Assembly (NCBI GenBank): GCA_030602965.1
Contig: JAUVYS010000029.1
Coordinates: 1 to 11,925 of the forward strand
Length of the DNA: 11,925 nucleotides
Source of the DNA: Candidatus Bathyarchaeota archaeon
GTDB taxonomy: Archaea > Thermoproteota > Bathyarchaeia > RBG-16-48-13 > JAGMEO01
Direction: 5' to 3'
The position numbers and the translations under genes are program-made. Numbering within the stretch: the stretch's first letter is position 1; every line of letters begins with the position of its first letter. Below the pieces are notes generated by a model. It was not told the DNA's origin and searched no databases. It saw only the letters and a program-made list of their open reading frames with translations. Of this stretch, positions 7,917 through 11,925 are shown piece by piece.

Positions 7917-8218
7917 TTTATCAACAGCCCTGTTTCCGGTGTAAACCGTGTACCATGCTTGGGTAAGCCTACTTCTTCATCGGTAGCAGCATACCTTGGT
8001 CGAGGCCGTCGTGCACGGTAATTTCCGGCGGGTGTCAAGAATCATAGATTTAGTAATCTTGAAATAAACGTTTCTTCACTCATTTCAAACAACCTCCGCT
8101 ATGGAGGCTTTGGGCGTTGGCTAACCCGCAACTTAGAGAGCTCAGCTAAGCGGGGCGTATGCCCTATACTGTGACGCTGAGAGTCAGTTGTCGCGGTTAC
8201 ACTTCGCCCATTGATAAA
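7917..8218. ncRNA. Probable structured non-coding RNA, identity and strand unresolved
   Basis: The 363-nt gap 7905-8267 has no protein gene but is richer in G+C and self-complementary. TTTATCAA (7917-7924) pairs perfectly with TTGATAAA (8211-8218), closing a 302-nt unit. Inside lie GGGCG/CGCCC (8112-8116 with 8205-8209) and TAACC/GGTTA (8122-8126 with 8195-8199). Hairpins include CGGT-GTAA-ACCG (7937-7948), ATGCT/AGCAT (7955-7959 with 7988-7992), TCAAGA/TCTTGA (8035-8040 with 8057-8062), CCTCC/GGAGG (8093-8097 with 8103-8107) and CTTAG/CTAAG (8132-8136 with 8146-8150). Length and a closing helix fit RNase P or SRP RNA. The SRP helix 8 signature is absent on both strands. On the minus strand AGAAGTAGGCTTA resembles the RNase P CR-IV pattern AGAANNNGGCUUA and can pair with AAAGCC, but the CR-I GGAAAGUC and its bulged U are missing. 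The GTAA loop favours plus; the TATA spacing allows minus. Confidence 0.5.
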
Positions 8219-8239
8219 CAGAGACTTTTAAGTACGTTT

Positions 8240-8246
8240 CTTTAAG
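8240..8246. promoter_or_regulatory. Symmetric TATA-like box between the structured RNA and tyrS
   Basis: CTTTAAG at 8240-8246 reads as a TATA-like core on either strand. Its centre is 25 nt before the tyrS ATG (8268), which fits a leaderless tyrS transcript. It is also 25 nt from the outer edge of the terminal helix of the structured RNA (8218), which fits a divergent minus-strand transcript. A second palindromic candidate, ACTTTTAAGT, is at 8224-8233. Confidence 0.4.
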
Positions 8247-8267
8247 TGGTTTAAACGTAGATGAGAA

Positions 8268-9353
8268 ATGAACCCTACTGAAAGGATTGCTTCAATCACA
8301 AGAAATGTAGAAGAGGTCATTACGAAAGCTCGTCTTAAAGAGCTAATGGAAGAATCAAGGCCTCTTAAAGGTTACATTGGTGTCGAGCCTTCCGGCCTCT
8401 TTCATGTCGGATGGATTATCTGGGCTTCAAAGCTAAAGGAGATGATGGACGCAGATATAGAGATGACCTTTCTTGAAGCCACATGGCACGCTCAGATCAA
8501 CGACAAACTAGGAGGAAAACTAGAGAACATAAGAAAATGCGCTAAATACCTCGAACACTGCCTTAAAGCCCTCAAAGTAGATGTGGACAAGCTCAACATC
8601 ATAGCAGCAGAGGACTTAGTAAGCGATCCAGACTACTGGGCTCTAGTTCTCAAGATAGCGAAAAAACTCACACTAGCGCGTGTGAAGAGAGCCATGACTA
8701 TTATGGGTCGAAGTGACAAGGACGCTGTAACCGACTTCTCCAAACTCATATATCCTTCAATGCAAGTTGCAGACATCTTCTATCAAGATCTCGACCTTTG
8801 TTTGGGGGGAATAGATCAACGTAGAGCACATGTGCTTGCAATTGAAGTCGCTGACAAGATCAATATGAAGAAGCCTGTTGCTATACACACTCCTCTATTA
8901 TCTGGACTCAGTGGCCTTGGAAGAATGGACGCTGATAGAATCTCAGAGACGAAACTCGTAGATGTGAAGATGAGTAAATCCAAACCTGAAAAATGCATCT
9001 TCATCCACGACTCTTCAGAAGAGGTTGAAAAGAAGCTGTTAAACGCTTTCTGTCCTCCTAAGCAGCTTCAAGGTAATCCAGTACTCGAAATCGTACAGTA
9101 CATCCTCTTTAAGGAAGAAGGAGCACCATTCAGAATCGATAGGCCGGAAAAATATGGTGGAGCAATTGAGATTGAGAGGTGGGAAGATCTTCTTAAAATG
9201 TATAAAGAAGGTAACATCCATCCTTTAGACTTAAAGAAGGCTACAGCCAAGGCTTTAATTAATATGCTCAAACCTGTTCGTCAATATTTTGACACAAATA
9301 ACGACGCAAAGAAACTATACCAAGAGATAAGAAGACTGATTGTTACTCGGTGA
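8268..9353 (+). CDS. tyrS: Tyrosyl-tRNA synthetase (archaeal type)
   Basis: This cytosolic class I synthetase charges tRNA(Tyr). In the 361-residue protein, YIGVEPSGLFHVGW (residues 36-49) is the HIGH region and VKMSKSKP (233-240) the KMSKS loop. Other archaeal TyrRS features are WHAQINDKLGG (73-83), YPSMQVADIFYQDLD (162-176) and GGIDQRRAH (180-188), which line the tyrosine and ATP sites. The fourth HIGH position is Trp instead of the usual His. No Shine-Dalgarno sequence precedes the ATG, and a TATA-like box lies 25 nt upstream, so the transcript may be leaderless. A TrpRS is also encoded in the window (3446-4597), and the KMSKS and IDQRR details favour TyrRS here. The stop overlaps the next gene by 4 nt (GTGA). 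Confidence 0.92.
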   Translation: MNPTERIASITRNVEEVITKARLKELMEESRPLKGYIGVEPSGLFHVGWIIWASKLKEMMDADIEMTFLEATWHAQINDKLGGKLENIRKCAKYLEHCLKALKVDVDKLNIIAAEDLVSDPDYWALVLKIAKKLTLARVKRAMTIMGRSDKDAVTDFSKLIYPSMQVADIFYQDLDLCLGGIDQRRAHVLAIEVADKINMKKPVAIHTPLLSGLSGLGRMDADRISETKLVDVKMSKSKPEKCIFIHDSSEEVEKKLLNAFCPPKQLQGNPVLEIVQYILFKEEGAPFRIDRPEKYGGAIEIERWEDLLKMYKEGNIHPLDLKKATAKALINMLKPVRQYFDTNNDAKKLYQEIRRLIVTR

Positions 9354-9820
9354 ATTTTTTGCCTAGCAGTTTAGAAAGAAAATACAATCTTCTAACAGAA
9401 GTATTACAGAAACTCACAGTAGAAAGTGATAGAGAGGTTCCAATATTAGTAGAAGGAAAGAAAGATCTTCACGCTTTAAGACAGCTTGGCATAAAAGGGG
9501 AAATATTTTGTGTAAAGGCTTCCAGGAACATCCTAATCGACAGCTTAGATAAAATTCAAAAAGAGGAATCGATCGTCCTGGTTGACTTCGACCGGGACGG
9601 CAAACGATTAGTGAGCGAAATAACCACTTATCTTGAACTACAAGGCGTCAAGGTTAATTTGGGTTTCTGGAAGGAGTTGAGCTCTTTGGTTAGACGTGAT
9701 GTTAAAGACATTGAAGGTCTGCCTTCTTATTTAGAAAAGTTAAAGAAGAACGTGCGACAAGATAAATTTGAAAATAAATTGCAGGTTCAAACTCTAGTTA
9801 AAAGGAGCTTGCAGAAATGA
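9350..9820 (+). CDS. Small Toprim-domain protein (primase/RNase M5-like)
   Basis: This 156-residue protein is mostly a single Toprim fold. The acidic glutamate motif is in ILVEGKKD (residues 32-39) and the DxD motif in VLVDFDRDG (76-84). These residues bind Mg2+ in primases, topoisomerases, OLD nucleases and RNase M5. It has no helicase, zinc-finger or primase-core domain, so I place it with the small archaeal Toprim proteins of unknown role (the RnmV/UPF0292-like group). The GTG start overlaps the tyrS stop by 4 nt, implying translational coupling. Another Toprim protein, DnaG, follows after 37 nt, so a shared part in RNA processing is possible but unproven. The lysine-rich C-terminus could bind nucleic acid. 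Confidence 0.82.
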   Translation: MNFLPSSLERKYNLLTEVLQKLTVESDREVPILVEGKKDLHALRQLGIKGEIFCVKASRNILIDSLDKIQKEESIVLVDFDRDGKRLVSEITTYLELQGVKVNLGFWKELSSLVRRDVKDIEGLPSYLEKLKKNVRQDKFENKLQVQTLVKRSLQK

Positions 9821-9857
9821 GTCACATTAAACAAATTTCATTTTGGAGGTTTACAAA

Positions 9858-11003
9858 TTGGATCGTTCTCAACAAATTACCACAAAATATGTTATTAGAG
9901 CTTCCTACGAGATTAAAGGTGTAGTAGAAAAACCAGATGTAGTAGGCGCAATATTCGGACAAACTGAAGGTCTATTTGGGCCAGACTTAGACCTGCGAGA
10001 GCTGCAACAAAGCGGGCGAATAGGCAGAATCCAGATCAAAATCGAAACAAAACGAAACAAGACCATTGGAACAATAGTAATACCATCAAGCATAAGTAGA
10101 CCATCAACAGCCTTAATCGCAGCAGCCATAGAAAGTGTTGATCGTGTGGGACCTTGTGAAGCGAAGGTTACACTAACAAAACTGGAAGACGCAAGAGCGG
10201 CAAAAAGAGAAGCTATCATAAGTAGAGCAAAAAAACTTTTACAGAAATGGACCATTGAAGAAGCACCCAGCACTAAAGCAGTTTTAAAAGAAGTTTCAAA
10301 GATCATTAAACCAGCAGAGATTGTCAAGTTTGGCACTAACGGATTGGCAGCGGGCCCAGAAGTTTCATCCTCTTCGTCAATAATAATAGTTGAAGGAAGA
10401 GCCGATGTTGGAGCTCTCCTGCAAAGCGGAATTAAGAACGCTATTGCTTGTGAAGGAACAAGCATACCAGAGACAATCATAAACCTCAGTAAAGAGAAAG
10501 AAGTCACAGCCTTCCTCGATGGTGATAGAGGCGGCGACATGATTCTGAAGGAACTACTTCAAGTCGCAGACATAGATTACGTTACTAGAGCGCCTAGAGG
10601 TAAAGAAGTCGAAGAATTGACGCCAAAAGAGGCACTCGAAGCCCTCAAAAACAAAACATCTGTTAAGGAACTTGAAGCACCAAAGATCAGAAAAAAAGTA
10701 ATTAAAAGGACCGTTGTGTCAGAAGTCACCCGAGAGAAAATGGTTAGTTTGAAGGGCACTCTAGAGGCAATTGTCCTAAACGATAAAGCAGAAGACATTT
10801 TAAGAACGCCCGTTGGAGTGATGTATGAAAACCTAAAGACTATTAAAAAAGGCCACACCATCATCTTCGACGGAGTTATAACCCAAAGACTTGTCGATGT
10901 AGCTGGTGGAAAAGACGTGAAAATAATCATAGGCGACAGAATCTCTAACGTAGTAAAACGACCCGTAGACATTCAGTTATATACTGTCACTGACATCGCA
11001 TAA
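9858..11003 (+). CDS. dnaG: Archaeal DnaG (Toprim primase-like, exosome-associated)
   Basis: In archaea DnaG is a stable part of the RNA exosome, where it supports poly(A)-rich RNA binding and degradation; primase activity has also been reported for some members. The protein has 381 residues. An N-terminal conserved region (about 1-130) includes EKPDVVGAIFGQTEGLFG. The Toprim domain (about 172-265) has the Glu motif IIIVEGRAD (175-183) and FLDGDRGGD (219-227). A C-terminal region (about 295-381) has TPVGVMYENLKT. I chose TTG at 9858 because GGAGGT, a near-perfect Shine-Dalgarno sequence, lies 7 nt upstream at 9845-9850. An upstream TTG at 9843 overlaps that site and is unlikely. It is probably co-transcribed with tyrS and the small Toprim gene. 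A T-run follows the stop. Confidence 0.95.
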   Translation: MDRSQQITTKYVIRASYEIKGVVEKPDVVGAIFGQTEGLFGPDLDLRELQQSGRIGRIQIKIETKRNKTIGTIVIPSSISRPSTALIAAAIESVDRVGPCEAKVTLTKLEDARAAKREAIISRAKKLLQKWTIEEAPSTKAVLKEVSKIIKPAEIVKFGTNGLAAGPEVSSSSSIIIVEGRADVGALLQSGIKNAIACEGTSIPETIINLSKEKEVTAFLDGDRGGDMILKELLQVADIDYVTRAPRGKEVEELTPKEALEALKNKTSVKELEAPKIRKKVIKRTVVSEVTREKMVSLKGTLEAIVLNDKAEDILRTPVGVMYENLKTIKKGHTIIFDGVITQRLVDVAGGKDVKIIIGDRISNVVKRPVDIQLYTVTDIA

Positions 11004-11025
11004 TAAACTTATGAATTCTAATAAT

Positions 11026-11046
11026 TCTCTTTCCATCCCCTTTTTT
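11026..11046 (+). terminator. Probable T-rich terminator of the tyrS-Toprim-dnaG unit
   Basis: Downstream of the dnaG stop a pyrimidine-rich stretch ends in CCCC and six T (11041-11046), the usual form of an archaeal intrinsic terminator on the plus strand. An imperfect inverted repeat (GAATT/AATTC, about 11013-11026) lies just before it. It ends about 12 nt before the stop of the convergent rimI-like gene. Confidence 0.4.
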
Positions 11047-11057
11047 ACCGTATTCCT

Positions 11058-11498
11058 CTAAATGCTTCTCGTGAAAACGTAAGCATCTTCACTTCCATAG
11101 TAACCTTTAGAAATGGATTTGAGCTGGAACCCTAATTTTTTGTAGAAATTTTGGGCTACATGGTTACTTTTTCGAACTTCAAGTTTTACGTGAGACACAC
11201 CAAATTTTTCAAGCGCCTTAAAAATCTCCAATGTAAGAATTAATCCTACTCCTTTTTTCTGATGGCTCTTCTTGACTGCAATCGATATAAGATGACCTGT
11301 ATTGTTCCCTTCAATTGAAGCGACAGCGTAACCAATAACTTTCTCGTTTTCATCAGCTACCAGAAACGTCCTAGAATACTTTCTAGCCAAGAAGTCAAGT
11401 AAGAAACGCGGATAAGCTTCACTAAATGTGTCCTCCTCAATCTCATAAATAGCAGACATATCGTTTTGCTTTACTTTACGTATTACTACTTTAGACAT
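11058..11498 (-). CDS. rimI: RimI-like N-terminal protein acetyltransferase (GNAT family)
   Basis: This 146-residue GNAT-fold enzyme is predicted to transfer acetyl from acetyl-CoA to the alpha-amino group of ribosomal or other proteins. The acetyl-CoA pyrophosphate loop is QKKGVG at residues 80-85 (Q/RxxGxG). The RimI/Ard1-type segment LEVRKSNHVAQNFYKKLGF spans 106-124, and GYYGSEDAYVF at about 132-142 is also typical. The beta-4 strand GHLISIAV precedes the loop. ATG at 11498 is the start; there is no Shine-Dalgarno sequence, and TTATAT on the minus strand is about 24 nt upstream, so the transcript is likely leaderless. It is divergent from pelA. It fits the archaeal N-terminal acetyltransferase group, but the exact substrate cannot be read from sequence. 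Confidence 0.88.
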   Translation of the reverse strand: MSKVVIRKVKQNDMSAIYEIEEDTFSEAYPRFLLDFLARKYSRTFLVADENEKVIGYAVASIEGNNTGHLISIAVKKSHQKKGVGLILTLEIFKALEKFGVSHVKLEVRKSNHVAQNFYKKLGFQLKSISKGYYGSEDAYVFTRSI

Positions 11499-11513
11499 TA
11501 CTAGCGACCAAAC

Positions 11514-11590
11514 AAAATATAAGATAAGTTTCCTATGTTCTAGAATGTACTCTGTTCCGCTTAAATTTTAGCACAGTTAATAACTTATAC
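11514..11590. promoter_or_regulatory. Divergent promoter region of rimI (minus) and pelA (plus)
   Basis: On the minus strand TTATAT (around 11519-11524) lies about 24 nt before the rimI ATG, consistent with a leaderless transcript. On the plus strand TTAAATTTTA (11561-11570) and TTAATAA (11577-11583) are TATA candidates 32-40 nt and about 22 nt before the pelA TTG. No operator-like repeat is visible. Confidence 0.35.
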
Positions 11591-11601
11591 GTGTTTTTGA
11601 G

Positions 11602-11925
11602 TTGCGAATCCTCGAAAAGAACATAAAGAAAGGCGTGATAAAACTTGTACCCGAAACCTTGGATGATCTTTGGTCACTTTACAACGTTATTGAATCTGGA
11701 GATAAAGTGTACGCGCGTACGACTAGGGAAATCAAGATAAAACAAGAAGACGCCAGACCAACTAAGGGAAAAAGGCGAAGGTTAAACATAAGTCTCAATG
11801 TAGAGAGAGTGGCTTTTCATGAAAGTGTGAATCGACTTCGAATAATGGGGTTGATTTTAGAAGCCCCTGAAAAAATCCCTGGAATACTGGGAGCCCATCA
11901 CACCATCAGTATATATCCAAGAAAG
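11602..11925 (+). CDS. pelA: Pelota (Dom34/aPelota), 5' part, truncated by the window edge
   Basis: Pelota is the archaeal ribosome-rescue factor: it enters the A site of stalled ribosomes with aEF1A and recruits ABCE1 to split them. The frame reads MRILEKNIKKGVIKLV, then ETLDDLWSLYNVIESGDKVYA, matching the start of the Sm-like N-terminal domain. It goes on through KGKRRRLNISLNVERVAFH and GAHHTISIYPRK. All 108 visible codons are open and the frame runs past the right edge; the central and C-terminal domains lie outside. I chose TTG at 11602 because MRILE fits the family start. No Shine-Dalgarno sequence is seen, so it may be leaderless. Full-length archaeal Pelota is about 350 residues. Confidence 0.92.
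   Translation, partial: MRILEKNIKKGVIKLVPETLDDLWSLYNVIESGDKVYARTTREIKIKQEDARPTKGKRRRLNISLNVERVAFHESVNRLRIMGLILEAPEKIPGILGAHHTISIYPRK

Noticed and set aside
7905..8267. SRP RNA or a tRNA in the pheT-tyrS interval
   Set aside because: The near-universal SRP helix 8 sequence is missing on both strands, and no T-loop (GGTTCGAAT-like) or cloverleaf with 7-bp acceptor stem can be drawn.
9905..10540. 211-codon open frame on the minus strand
   Set aside because: It is fully inside dnaG, lacks a recognisable family, and has the low-complexity Ser/Val-rich composition of an antisense shadow.
11709..11720. Perfect 12-bp palindrome GTACGCGCGTAC
   Set aside because: It lies within conserved pelA codons (KVYARTT) and has no partner site; likely chance.

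Overview
The window is a gene-dense archaeal chromosome segment. Evidence for archaea: a type 2 (eukaryote-like) methionine aminopeptidase, the archaeal form of phosphopantetheine adenylyltransferase, ~500-residue PheRS alpha with an archaeal-type beta chain, archaeal TyrRS and TrpRS, the Toprim-type archaeal DnaG, and Pelota. TATA-box-like promoters sit about 25 nt upstream of transcripts and genes. A stand-alone 5S rRNA and moderate-to-low G+C suggest the TACK lineages (Bathyarchaeia-like would fit), but the phylum is inference. Initiation is mostly non-ATG: TTG and GTG starts dominate, and coaD appears to use CTG.

Layout, left to right. 1-163: an edge region with a 10-bp tandem repeat and perhaps the first codons of a minus-strand gene. 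164-291: 5S rRNA with its own promoter. 377-1903: a two-gene unit of a DUF1512 membrane-anchored protein and a small membrane/zinc-ribbon protein. 1907-2809 (minus): methionine aminopeptidase, divergent from 2955-3437 (plus), CoaD. 3446-4597 (minus): TrpRS, divergent from the overlapping pair pheS-pheT (4708-7904). 7905-8267: a 363-nt interval without a protein gene, holding a probable structured RNA closed by an 8-bp terminal helix (7917-8218). 8268-11003: tyrS, a small Toprim protein and dnaG, probably one transcription unit ending at a T-run. 11058-11498 (minus): a RimI-like acetyltransferase, divergent from the 5' part of pelA, which runs off the right edge.

Most of the block serves translation and RNA metabolism. 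It holds a ribosomal RNA, the synthetases for all three aromatic amino acids (Trp, Phe, Tyr), N-terminal methionine removal and N-terminal acetylation, coenzyme A synthesis, exosome-linked DnaG and Pelota for ribosome rescue. I recognise no mobile element, CRISPR array or defence system. The least explained element is the structured RNA between pheT and tyrS. It lacks the SRP RNA hallmark and only partly resembles RNase P RNA.
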